The position numbers and the translations under genes were made by a program. The notes below the pieces were generated by a model, which saw nothing but the letters and a program-made list of their open reading frames with translations, did no database searches and had not been told where the DNA came from. Positions 1 to 7,360 of a stretch of DNA of 64,000 bases are shown one piece after another; the stretch's first letter is position 1, and every line of letters starts with the position of its first letter. The stretch comes from CAMLJR01 sp964500675. Lineage in GTDB: Bacteria > Pseudomonadota > Gammaproteobacteria > Pseudomonadales > CAMLJR01. Location: contig CAZCNY010000002.1 in assembly GCA_964500675.1 (NCBI GenBank), positions 62,001 to 126,000 on the forward strand, written 5' to 3'.

Positions 1-195
1 GAAAAGCGCGGAGGGGAGTGGAAGATCGCGCTGCGCACGAATGCGATCGAATGGTCGGGCATGGTGCCGACACTGCTGATTCCGTTCGCCGATGTGCCCG
101 GCATCGACCTCAATGGCGCGCCATCGCGTAGCAAGGACGATCCCTCTTATCAACGTCCGCTGACCAACCGGCGCCCGCCTCACACTCCGTCCTGA
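1..195 (+). CDS. SnoaL-like / NTF2-fold protein, C-terminal end only
   Basis: The frame is open from the first base and stops at TGA 193-195, leaving about 64 residues of a protein that begins outside the window. The visible part (GGEWKIALRTNAIEWSG) resembles the last beta strands of SnoaL-like NTF2-fold proteins, where a 'GEWKIA.R' strand is typical, followed by a polar, proline-rich tail. Such proteins are small cyclases, isomerases or dehydratase-like enzymes often found among aromatic or steroid catabolic genes. The exact reaction cannot be told from this fragment. Family call is by pattern recognition. Confidence 0.6.
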   Translation, partial: EKRGGEWKIALRTNAIEWSGMVPTLLIPFADVPGIDLNGAPSRSKDDPSYQRPLTNRRPPHTPS

Positions 196-316
196 TAGGT
201 CTATTGGTTCATCGCTGCAGGCTCAATTCATTTCGATTGATTTCTGTGAAACACTGTATATCATAGCATTTATGGAATACAGAGTTTCATAGATTTCGTT
301 ATTGGAGGATTTGGCC

Positions 317-415
317 ATGCTCTTGGATATTTTGCGTCTTGTTCTCGCATTCGGCAGCGTCGCTCTGATCGTAGCGTTTTGGTATTGGCTCATGGATTCC
401 ACCGGAACTTTCTAA
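317..415 (+). CDS. Tiny single-span membrane protein (32 aa)
   Basis: ATG 317 is preceded by a strong ribosome-binding site (GGAGG, 304-308) at a good distance and opens a 32-codon frame ending at TAA 413-415. The product is one hydrophobic helix (ILRLVLAFGSVALIVAFWYW) with a short polar tail, so it should be an inner-membrane peptide. It is not a member of any family I recognise. The strong Shine-Dalgarno and clean transmembrane composition support translation, but the short length leaves real doubt. Confidence 0.45.
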   Translation: MLLDILRLVLAFGSVALIVAFWYWLMDSTGTF

Positions 416-508
416 GCGCAACGGCGGGCGGTAGCCATTATCGGTGTCGGCCCAGCGCGTGTTGACCCGCTACCCGATGTGTTCGGGGCAAGACGCTCGA
501 CTCGCATC

Positions 509-536
509 AAACGCGTGGAAGTACTTCCACGCGTTT
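509..536. repeat. 28-bp perfect palindrome
   Basis: Bases 509-522 and 523-536 are exact reverse complements with no loop; each arm is AAACGCGTGGAAGT or its complement. The right arm runs into TTTTAG. It lies between the 32-aa gene and the broken ATPase. It could be a rho-independent terminator, although it lacks a loop and a long T-run, or a dimeric-regulator operator. Perfect symmetry over 28 bp is very unlikely by chance. Confidence 0.7.
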
Positions 537-591
537 TAGCGCGGGTTCACCACGAATTGGCCGCGGCTTAATAGTTCTGTTAGAGGGTGTG

Positions 592-1005
592 ATGACAACC
601 GATTCTTACCACGTCAACGGCAACGAATTGCAATTGTTCAAACGGGCCTATGAGCGAAACCTACCCGTGATACTCACCGGCCCAATCGGTTGCGGCAAGA
701 CCCGGTTTGTCGAGCACATGAGCAAGGTGCTCGATCGCTCGATGGTCACGATCAGCCGCCATGACGACCTCACGAGTTCCGACCTGGTGGGGCGGTTCAT
801 GGCGACCGGGGGCGATGTGGTCTGGAATGACGGCCTGCTCACGCGCGCGGTGTAAAGAAGGGGCCATCTGCTATTTGGACGAGGTGGTGGACACCACGAT
901 TCCCTGGCGATCCTGCATTCGCTCACCGCGGGTTTGCGGGAGTTGGCAGCGCCGAGCTTATTGACGGGCTGATCATCACGGCCACGCCGAATTCAAAACG
1001 ACACG
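592..1005 (+). pseudogene. NorQ/CbbQ-type AAA ATPase, frameshifted and truncated
   Basis: From ATG 592 the protein reads as the N-terminus of a NorQ/CbbQ/NirQ (MoxR-like) AAA ATPase. The Walker A is GPIGCGKT, followed by DDLTSSDLVGRF and VVWNDGLLTRAV. The frame then hits TAA at 853-855. Skipping one inserted base restores KEGAICYLDEVVD, the Walker B stretch. A second shift just after DTTI restores LAILHSLTAGLREL, which soon meets another stop. Intact relatives are about 260-280 residues and work with a VWA partner (NorD/CbbO) to mature metalloenzymes such as NO reductase or Rubisco. No such partner or client is visible here, which fits a relic. Confidence 0.75.
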
Positions 1006-1030
1006 CTCTTAACAACACGGAGATCTGCGC

Positions 1031-1165
1031 ATGAAAGAGCCACCGATTAACGAACATGATCGCCGCCGTAAGCGCGCCATGATCGTCTTCCAAATTCTTT
1101 GCTACGGCTATTTGGCAGCGATGTTTCTCGTGCAGATGCACATGGCTTCAGTACGCCACTGGTAA
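1031..1165 (+). CDS. Small single-span membrane protein (44 aa)
   Basis: ATG 1031 follows CGGAG at 1019-1023 and gives a 44-residue protein. A basic N-terminus (HDRRRKRA) is followed by one hydrophobic helix (MIVFQILCYGYLAAMFLVQM) and a short tail, predicting an inner-membrane peptide with its N-terminus in the cytoplasm. It ends 11 bases before the next ATG with a good ribosome-binding site between, so it is probably cotranscribed and translated with the polytopic protein at 1177. No family recognised. The RBS, positive-inside charge pattern and tight spacing support it. Confidence 0.5.
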   Translation: MKEPPINEHDRRRKRAMIVFQILCYGYLAAMFLVQMHMASVRHW

Positions 1166-1176
1166 GGAGAGTCACT

Positions 1177-1872
1177 ATGTCAGCAAATACCCTACGCGCG
1201 GGCAACACGGCCTACGATGCGCATCAGGAGCAAAGTCGTCAGGCGCAGTGGCAGGCGGATAAATGGTTGATGGCGGGTTCGTTCTTCATGGGCACCGCGA
1301 TTCTCGGTCCAATCGGTTTTCCGCTCTTTTTGTGGGGGCTGCTGCTGCTGGTCAGAGCGCAAAAGGCGGGGCTTTCCGTGCGCCCGATCATCGTCACCCT
1401 CATCGGCTACCTGGTCATTATCGATGCCGCCCTCAACAGCTTCGGCTGGGCTCTCGATCTGATCGCCAACCACACTCTGCTTGCGCGCGTCTTTCTCATG
1501 GCCTGGGGCAACATGTTCGATGCCGGCTATTTCTGGCACTACAACGAACTCTGGATTGGCGGCGCGACTGCGCCCGGCGAAAAAGCTTGGGAGATTGCGC
1601 TATTGCCACTCGTGTTTTCTATGCGCATGGCTGCCGCGATCGGGTTTTTACAAATGAAACGCTGGGGGCATCAGTGGTTGGTTGTCACGTGTTGGTTCGG
1701 CGTTATCGCATGGGCCGGTTATGTCGCCAATATGACGATTTTTGCCGATGTGCGTTATTCGGGCGTCGTGTTTCCCGTGATCGGCTGGTGGCTTTACGAC
1801 ATTTTCTACATCACGCCATTTCTTGCGATTCCGTATCTGCACACGGTCAATCGCGAAATTTTTTCCGATTGA
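1177..1872 (+). CDS. Polytopic inner-membrane protein of unknown function (231 aa)
   Basis: ATG 1177 is preceded by AAGGAG (1164-1169), which favours this start over upstream in-frame codons. The 231-residue protein has an N-terminal polar stretch of about 30 residues and then five or six hydrophobic segments: roughly 32-56, 68-90, 98-118, 130-150, 160-180 and 190-220. Tryptophan and tyrosine are frequent in the second half. I do not recognise the family. It heads a closely spaced run with a second membrane protein (28-base gap), an SDR and a TetR regulator, so a role in a small lipid or alcohol pathway is possible but purely contextual. Confidence 0.75.
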   Translation: MSANTLRAGNTAYDAHQEQSRQAQWQADKWLMAGSFFMGTAILGPIGFPLFLWGLLLLVRAQKAGLSVRPIIVTLIGYLVIIDAALNSFGWALDLIANHTLLARVFLMAWGNMFDAGYFWHYNELWIGGATAPGEKAWEIALLPLVFSMRMAAAIGFLQMKRWGHQWLVVTCWFGVIAWAGYVANMTIFADVRYSGVVFPVIGWWLYDIFYITPFLAIPYLHTVNREIFSD

Positions 1873-1900
1873 GATGCTGGTAAATTAACGGAGAAGTGAA

Positions 1901-2317
1901 ATGAATAAATCTACCCATGAAAATCTGCCTCTAGGCACAACAGCTTATTTCGCGGGAATGCACAAATGGCTGCAACGCGGCCTGTTAGTCTGTCTGACTG
2001 CACTCGTGTTCGAGGGTGCATTTACGTTTCCATTGCTGGCGGTATGGTATGGATGGCCGACATTGTCATTGCAGGAAATTTGCAGTGAATTTGAAAAAAT
2101 TCGTTTCGCGGATGAGTCGCGCGAATGCATTTTTCCCTATCCACTGTTTGCGCCTGCCGAAGGTGCCGGACAAAAAACCGCGCAGGATATTTGGGGCGTG
2201 CAGCCGAGACCGCTGTATAAACGAGTAGGATTTCGCGAGCTTATCAAGCGTCACAATGAAAGGCTTGCCCGCCAGGCTTCAGCGCAACAAATCACAGTGC
2301 AACCAACGACAAAATAA
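1901..2317 (+). CDS. Single-span membrane protein, unknown (138 aa)
   Basis: ATG 1901 has CGGAGAAG upstream. The product has one hydrophobic segment around residues 27-50 and then about 85 polar residues. The topology (K/R-containing N-terminus, then helix) suggests the C-terminal domain faces the periplasm. That domain contains two cysteines (ICSEF and ECIFPYP), which could form a disulfide. It sits 28 bases after the polytopic protein and 20 bases before the SDR, consistent with an operon. Not recognised as a known family. Confidence 0.65.
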   Translation: MNKSTHENLPLGTTAYFAGMHKWLQRGLLVCLTALVFEGAFTFPLLAVWYGWPTLSLQEICSEFEKIRFADESRECIFPYPLFAPAEGAGQKTAQDIWGVQPRPLYKRVGFRELIKRHNERLARQASAQQITVQPTTK

Positions 2318-2337
2318 ACCGGCACGAAAGACGATCG

Positions 2338-3141
2338 ATGAAAGTAAAAAATAAAGTGGTGTTAGTGACCGGCGGTGGGAGCGGGGTCGGCCAGCAGTTA
2401 ACTTTGCAGCTGCTCGCGAAAGGTACCATGGTTGCCGCCGTTGATATCAACGCGAATGCTCTCGATGAAACCAAAGGCTTTTCAGGCGCATTATCTAAAA
2501 ATCTTTCTCTGCATCTGGCAGATGTTTCGAGCCGGGATGCAGTTAAGACATTGGCTGACGATTTACTCGGTCGACATGGGCAAGTCGATGCGATCATCAA
2601 TAATGCCGGCGTCATACACCCGTTCAAACCTGTTGGCGAACTTGACTACAACATCCTCGAAAGGATGATCGATATCAACTTTTACGGGGCAGTCAACATC
2701 ATAAAAAGTTTCTTACCGACTTTGTTGCAACGGCCGGAAGCCCATATCGTGAACATTTCCAGCATGGGCGGGCTTTTCGCGTTTCCATATCAATCTTTTT
2801 ATGGCGCCAGCAAGGCGGCGGTCAAACTGGTTAGCGAAGGCTTGTATGCCGAATTGAGAGGCACAAGCGTCGGCGTGACGGTCGTTTTTCCAGGCGCGCT
2901 AAATACCAACATCACGAAAAACTGCGATGCGCACAGCGAGAAATTCGACCGTCTTTCAAAATACTTTAGCGGCACATCGCCACAAACCGCTGCTCGAAGA
3001 ATTATCGACGGAATTGAAAATAAAAAATTCCGGATAATTATTGGTGTCGATGCGAAAATCTTAAGTTTTTTGTATTGGTTGAGTCCGACATTCGCTATCT
3101 TGCTGGCTCGCAAAGTCATGGATCTGGCGATGCGCGATTAA
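2338..3141 (+). CDS. Short-chain dehydrogenase/reductase (SDR)
   Basis: A 267-residue classical SDR. The N-terminal nucleotide-binding motif is TGGGSGVGQ, with a downstream acidic VDIN that suggests NAD preference. NNAG is at about residue 89, a catalytic Ser lies in NISSMGG, and YGASK supplies Y155 and K159. The C-terminus is hydrophobic (ILSFLYWLSPTFAILLARK), so it may sit at the membrane, as in some sterol- or lipid-active SDRs. The substrate cannot be assigned. It follows the 138-aa membrane protein by 20 bases and precedes a TetR regulator by 76 bases. Confidence 0.9.
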   Translation: MKVKNKVVLVTGGGSGVGQQLTLQLLAKGTMVAAVDINANALDETKGFSGALSKNLSLHLADVSSRDAVKTLADDLLGRHGQVDAIINNAGVIHPFKPVGELDYNILERMIDINFYGAVNIIKSFLPTLLQRPEAHIVNISSMGGLFAFPYQSFYGASKAAVKLVSEGLYAELRGTSVGVTVVFPGALNTNITKNCDAHSEKFDRLSKYFSGTSPQTAARRIIDGIENKKFRIIIGVDAKILSFLYWLSPTFAILLARKVMDLAMRD

Positions 3142-3217
3142 TTGCAAGGCGAATATCCGCGTGGATTTCGCTTGGCGATCTATCAGAGCTAACTCTGTTC
3201 ACTTAAAGAGGTTTGAA

Positions 3218-3820
3218 ATGCAGCCGCCCGGATTGAAACAAACGTCTTCGCCGAGCACTAAAGATCCCCGCGCAGTGCGCTCGCAGCAGGCATTGCACCG
3301 CGCGTTTTTAAGCCTGCTTGAATCCAAGTCGCTGGAGCAGATCAGCATACGCGACATCGTTGCCGAAGCCGGCATCGGCTACACAACTTTTTTTCGTCAT
3401 CACGCCAGCAAGGAAGAGTTACTCACCAGCATCGCAGCCGAGCAAATTCGTTGTCTGTTCAACCTGGCTTTGCCCACTATGGACAGCTACGACGTCCCCA
3501 CCGGATCGATCGCATTGTTCAGCTACGTGAATGCTCATCGCCCTCTGTGGAGAACGTTATTGACCGGTGGCGCCGCTGGAGCAGTGCGGGAAGAGTTTTT
3601 AAATTTGGCGCGCGAAGTTGCGGCAGCGCTGGGGCATCAAAACAGTTGGCTGGCTCCGGAAGTCGGCGTGATCCTCATCGTCGGCGGTACGCTCGAACTG
3701 CTCACGTGGTGGCTGCGGCAGTCCGATCCGATTTCAGTTGAACAAATTGCCGCAATCCTCGATCGCGTGGTGGTATCGCCTGTGATCGCAGCCAACAATC
3801 CTCCGCAGCCGGGCGACTAG
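3218..3820 (+). CDS. TetR-family transcriptional regulator
   Basis: ATG 3218 has AAAGAGG upstream and is preferred over the in-frame GTG at 3161. The 200-residue protein has an N-terminal TetR helix-turn-helix (ISIRDIVAEAGIGYTTFFRH, about 46-65) and a C-terminal ligand domain carrying LLTGGAAGAVREEF and LELLTWWLRQ. The same landmarks occur in the TetR at 56544-57152, so the two are paralogues of one subfamily. It probably controls the SDR operon or the facing MFS gene. Its stop overlaps that gene's stop by four bases. Confidence 0.88.
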   Translation: MQPPGLKQTSSPSTKDPRAVRSQQALHRAFLSLLESKSLEQISIRDIVAEAGIGYTTFFRHHASKEELLTSIAAEQIRCLFNLALPTMDSYDVPTGSIALFSYVNAHRPLWRTLLTGGAAGAVREEFLNLAREVAAALGHQNSWLAPEVGVILIVGGTLELLTWWLRQSDPISVEQIAAILDRVVVSPVIAANNPPQPGD

Positions 3821-5088
3821 GATGTTGCCACTGATTTTTCAGCCGAAACTGGCGGATGGCCGAGGCTCAACAGTGCCGTTGCACTGACGAGCATCAACGC
3901 GATAGTCCCCACCAGAAACGGTGCATAGTTGCCGTAATGATCGAACACCGCGCCCGCCGTGAGCGGACCGAAGGCGGTGCCGAGCGTGAGCGCCATCACG
4001 AGTCCGCCGTACAGCGCGCCAAAACTCCTGAGCCCGAAATGTTTCGACGCGAGAAAGGCGATGACGTCGACTTCCGAGCCGACCGTGAATCCCAATGCCG
4101 CCGCCGCGATGGCCTGACTGACGGGGTTGCTGCCATCGAGCAGCAACAGCGAGGCCATGATGATCGGCAACATGAAGACGGCGGCGCCGACGCGGTGGCC
4201 GGAAAATTTATCGAGTAACACTCCGGTACCGAGCCGGCCGATGATCGAAAAGAGCCCGATCAGCGAGGCCGTACCGGCAGCCGCGAGTGGCGTGGCGCCG
4301 GCGCCCTTGAGGATCGGTACGAAGTGCACGAGTGCGGCGATGGTGGCGAACGAAAACAAACCGCCGGCAAGCAGCAGCTTATAGAACGTGGACGAGCGCA
4401 AACCTTCCGCGAAAGTCACCCCAGTCAACGGTTTCAAGGGCTGAGGTGCCGTCGACTGCGCGCCGGTATCGCGCTCGATTTGGTCGGCGCTGCGATCGTG
4501 CGCACCGCGAAAAAACAGTAACAATACAGGAAACACGAGCGCTGCCCAGATTCCGGCCATGGCGGTGAAGGCCGTGCGCCAACCGTAGACTTCGATCAGG
4601 CGCGTCGCCAGTACGGGGAAAACCGTCGCGCTGAGCGAAGCGCCGCACAGTGTGATCGCGAACGCCAATCCGCGCGTAGTCGAAAACCGGGTCGCGACCG
4701 CGCTGGTCCAGATCGGCGCCTGCACGCCCAGGCCGGCGAGCGCGATGATGCCCCACAACAGCAGCCAGTTCGCTGTCTCGCCAGTCGCTGTGCTGAACGA
4801 TGCAAATGCCGCCGTTATCAGCAGCACGCCGGCCAGAGCGACGCGGCGCGGTCCGATGCGATCGACCAGCGCACCAATCGGGATACAGAAAATCGCGCTG
4901 GTGATGGAGGCCACGCTGAGACCAGCCGTGACTTGCGCGCGCGACCAGCCGAACGCCTGCTGCAAAGGCTCAATAAAAGGGCCCAGCGAATAGATGTGTA
5001 TGACCGAGCAGGAATAGCCGAGCGCCGCGGCCAGCGGTAAATACCAAAAGCTGCGCCATTCGGTCAGCGCGTTTTTAGAGTCAGCCAT
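3817..5088 (-). CDS. MFS transporter
   Basis: A 423-residue major facilitator with about 12 hydrophobic segments. After helix 2 comes the hallmark loop GALVDRIGPRR, repeated in weaker form in the second half (GTGVLLDKFSGHR). The overall look is of the oxalate/formate- or monocarboxylate-like branch, but the substrate is unknown. It is transcribed towards the TetR gene and divergently from liuR. About 200 bp containing the LiuR-type palindrome separate its start from liuR, so it may share leucine- or acyl-CoA-linked control, possibly moving a branched acid. Confidence 0.88.
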   Translation of the reverse strand: MADSKNALTEWRSFWYLPLAAALGYSCSVIHIYSLGPFIEPLQQAFGWSRAQVTAGLSVASITSAIFCIPIGALVDRIGPRRVALAGVLLITAAFASFSTATGETANWLLLWGIIALAGLGVQAPIWTSAVATRFSTTRGLAFAITLCGASLSATVFPVLATRLIEVYGWRTAFTAMAGIWAALVFPVLLLFFRGAHDRSADQIERDTGAQSTAPQPLKPLTGVTFAEGLRSSTFYKLLLAGGLFSFATIAALVHFVPILKGAGATPLAAAGTASLIGLFSIIGRLGTGVLLDKFSGHRVGAAVFMLPIIMASLLLLDGSNPVSQAIAAAALGFTVGSEVDVIAFLASKHFGLRSFGALYGGLVMALTLGTAFGPLTAGAVFDHYGNYAPFLVGTIALMLVSATALLSLGHPPVSAEKSVATS

Positions 5089-5211
5089 GAACCTTTTCCG
5101 GTTAAGAGGCCTGAAATCGGCGTTTAATTGGAGTTTTCAACGAAGCGCCTATTCTCTATGCCTTTTCCCCAGAAAATAAGCCCCGAGCACACCGGTCTGA
5201 ATTCGGCCGAA

Positions 5212-5240
5212 TTGACGTTAACGTCAACGTTAGCTAGTAT
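5212..5240 (+). promoter_or_regulatory. liuR promoter with embedded LiuR-type operator
   Basis: Bases 5212-5227 are the perfect 16-bp palindrome TTGACGTTAACGTCAA. Its first six bases double as a -35 box (TTGACG), and a -10 box TAGTAT follows at 5235-5240 after 17 bp. The TTnACGTTAACGTnAA pattern matches, from memory, the LiuR operator described for gammaproteobacterial branched-chain amino-acid genes. The site lies 48 bp before the liuR start, so autoregulation and control of the downstream carboxylase genes are likely. The divergent MFS gene could also respond. Confidence 0.75.
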
Positions 5241-5287
5241 CCGCGCCACACCTTTAACGACGCTTATCCAGCGAATCGCGGCTACCG

Positions 5288-5683
5288 ATGTACTCAATCT
5301 CTGATCTGTCGGCAGAATTCGATATCACCACGCGCACGATTCGCTTCTACGAAGAAAAGGGTCTGCTCACGCCCAGGCGCGAAGGCAACACGCGCATCTA
5401 CAGTCCTGCCGACCGCACCAAATTGAAATTAATCCTGCGCGGCAATCGTCTCGGTTTTACGCTCGACGAAAGCCGCTCGATCATCGAGATGTACGATCCC
5501 GAACACGGCAATACCGAGCAATTAAATTCACTGATCGCAAAAATTCGTGAAAAGCAGACGCAGCTGCAAGATCAGCTGCACGACATCGAAGCGATGATGC
5601 TCGATTTGCGCGGCGCTGAAGATCGGTGTCTCGAAGCTTTAGATAACGAACGTAAGGCCGGCGCAAGCAAATCGGGCTCATGA
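5288..5683 (+). CDS. liuR: MerR-family regulator LiuR
   Basis: A 131-residue MerR protein. The N-terminal winged helix-turn-helix has TTRTIRFYEEKGLLTP (about residues 14-29) and the TRIY wing. A long C-terminal coiled coil for dimerisation contains IREKQTQLQDQLHDIEAM. There is no cysteine-rich metal site, which fits the LiuR group that senses branched acyl-CoA degradation intermediates. It lies directly upstream of liuB-liuD-liuE and downstream of a matching palindromic operator, which makes the assignment strong. Confidence 0.88.
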   Translation: MYSISDLSAEFDITTRTIRFYEEKGLLTPRREGNTRIYSPADRTKLKLILRGNRLGFTLDESRSIIEMYDPEHGNTEQLNSLIAKIREKQTQLQDQLHDIEAMMLDLRGAEDRCLEALDNERKAGASKSGS

Positions 5684-5739
5684 AATTCTTATTTTTAGAC
5701 ATTTAACAGCTTTTAATTCGGCCTTTGACGGTAATCACT

Positions 5740-7347
5740 ATGGGTATTATCAAATCGAAAATAAATGCGCGCGGCGAAGATTTTTCAAATAACGCTGTAC
5801 ACATGCAAGCGCTGGTCGACGATCTGCGCGGCAAGCTCGAAGCTATCAAATTAGGTGGCGGCAAGGCGTATCAGGATCGGCATAAATCACGTGGAAAATT
5901 ATTGCCGCGCGAGCGCATCAACGCGCTGCTCGATCCGGGCTCGCCGTTTTTGGAATTCTCGCAACTCGCCGCGTACAACGTGTACGACGAAGAGGTTCCC
6001 GCCGCCGGGATCATCACGGGCATCGGCCGCGTTGCGGGTCAGGAGTGCGTGATTGTTTGCAATGACGCAACCGTGAAAGGCGGCTCGTATTATCCGCTCA
6101 CCGTGAAAAAACATCTGCGCGCGCAGACGATCGCCGAACAAAATCATTTGCCGTGCATTTATCTCGTCGATTCGGGCGGTGCGAATTTGCCGCGTCAGGA
6201 CGATGTGTTTCCGGATCGCGAACATTTCGGCCGCATTTTCTTCAATCAGGCCAATATGTCGGCGCAGGGTATCGCACAAATCGCGTGCGTCATGGGTTCG
6301 TGCACGGCGGGCGGTGCGTATGTTCCCGCGATGGCCGACGAATCGATCATCGTCAAAAATCAGGGCACGATTTTTCTCGCCGGCCCACCGCTCGTAAAAG
6401 CGGCGACAGGCGAAGTCGTGAGCGCGGAAGATTTAGGCGGTGCCGATGTGCATTGCCGAACCTCGGGCGTTTCCGATCACTACGCACAAAATGATCACCA
6501 CGCACTGCAATTAACGCGCGATTGCATTGCACGTTTGAATCGCGTCAAACCCGTGCACATGGATATCAAGGAATCGGTCGAGCCGCTGTACGCGCCCGAA
6601 GAAATCTACGGCATTGTGCCGAAGGATTCGCGTAAACCGTACGATGTGCGCGAAATTATCGCGCGCATTGTCGATGGCTCCGAGTTTCATGAATTCAAAG
6701 CGTTGTTCGGCACCACACTCGTCACCGGCTTCGCGCGTCTGTTCGGCTATCCGGTCGGCATCGTCGCCAACAACGGCATTTTATTTTCTGAATCCGCGCA
6801 GAAAGGCGCGCATTTCATCGAGTTGTGCGCGCAACGAAAAATTCCGCTGATCTTTTTGCAGAACATCACAGGCTTCATGGTCGGCCAGCAATACGAAGCG
6901 GGTGGCATCGCCAAGCACGGCGCGAAAATGGTGACGGCGGTGGCGTGCGCGCAAGTGCCGAAATTAACCGTATTGATCGGCGGCTCGTTCGGTGCCGGCA
7001 ATTACGGCATGTGCGGCCGCGCCTACGATCCGCGTTTCATGTTCATGTGGCCGAATGCGCGCATCTCCGTGATGGGTGGCGAGCAAGCGGCGGGCGTGAT
7101 GGCGCAATTGCGCCGCGAGCAATTGGAGAAAAAAGGCGGAACGTTGAGTGCGGAAGAAGAAGTCGCGATCAAAGCGCCGATTCTCGAAACCTACGACAAG
7201 CAGGGTCATCCGTATTACGCATCGGCGCGTCTGTGGGATGACGGCGTGATCGATCCCGCTGAAACGCGCATGACACTCGGGCTCGCATTATCCGCATCGC
7301 TGAATAAACCCATCGAAGATACGCAGTTCGGCGTGTTCAGAATGTAA
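5740..7347 (+). CDS. liuB: Methylcrotonoyl-CoA carboxylase, carboxyltransferase (beta) subunit
   Basis: A 535-residue acyl-CoA carboxyltransferase, the usual length of LiuB/MccB. The N-terminal half has the acyl-CoA-binding region (LVDSGGANLPRQDDVFPDRE) and a glycine-rich MGSCTAGGAYVPAM. The C-terminal half has the biotin-binding region (LIGGSFGAGNYGMCGRAY and MGGEQAAGVM). It moves CO2 from biotin on the LiuD subunit to 3-methylcrotonyl-CoA in leucine breakdown. ATG 5740 is chosen over TTG 5725, although neither has a strong ribosome-binding site. liuD begins 13 bases after the stop. No liuA (isovaleryl-CoA dehydrogenase) lies between liuR and this gene, unlike many liu operons. Confidence 0.93.
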   Translation: MGIIKSKINARGEDFSNNAVHMQALVDDLRGKLEAIKLGGGKAYQDRHKSRGKLLPRERINALLDPGSPFLEFSQLAAYNVYDEEVPAAGIITGIGRVAGQECVIVCNDATVKGGSYYPLTVKKHLRAQTIAEQNHLPCIYLVDSGGANLPRQDDVFPDREHFGRIFFNQANMSAQGIAQIACVMGSCTAGGAYVPAMADESIIVKNQGTIFLAGPPLVKAATGEVVSAEDLGGADVHCRTSGVSDHYAQNDHHALQLTRDCIARLNRVKPVHMDIKESVEPLYAPEEIYGIVPKDSRKPYDVREIIARIVDGSEFHEFKALFGTTLVTGFARLFGYPVGIVANNGILFSESAQKGAHFIELCAQRKIPLIFLQNITGFMVGQQYEAGGIAKHGAKMVTAVACAQVPKLTVLIGGSFGAGNYGMCGRAYDPRFMFMWPNARISVMGGEQAAGVMAQLRREQLEKKGGTLSAEEEVAIKAPILETYDKQGHPYYASARLWDDGVIDPAETRMTLGLALSASLNKPIEDTQFGVFRM

Positions 7348-7360
7348 GGAGTTACACAAT

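Noticed and set aside
3161..3217. Upstream GTG start for the first TetR gene
   Set aside because: The added residues are not TetR-like and ATG 3218 has the better ribosome-binding site.
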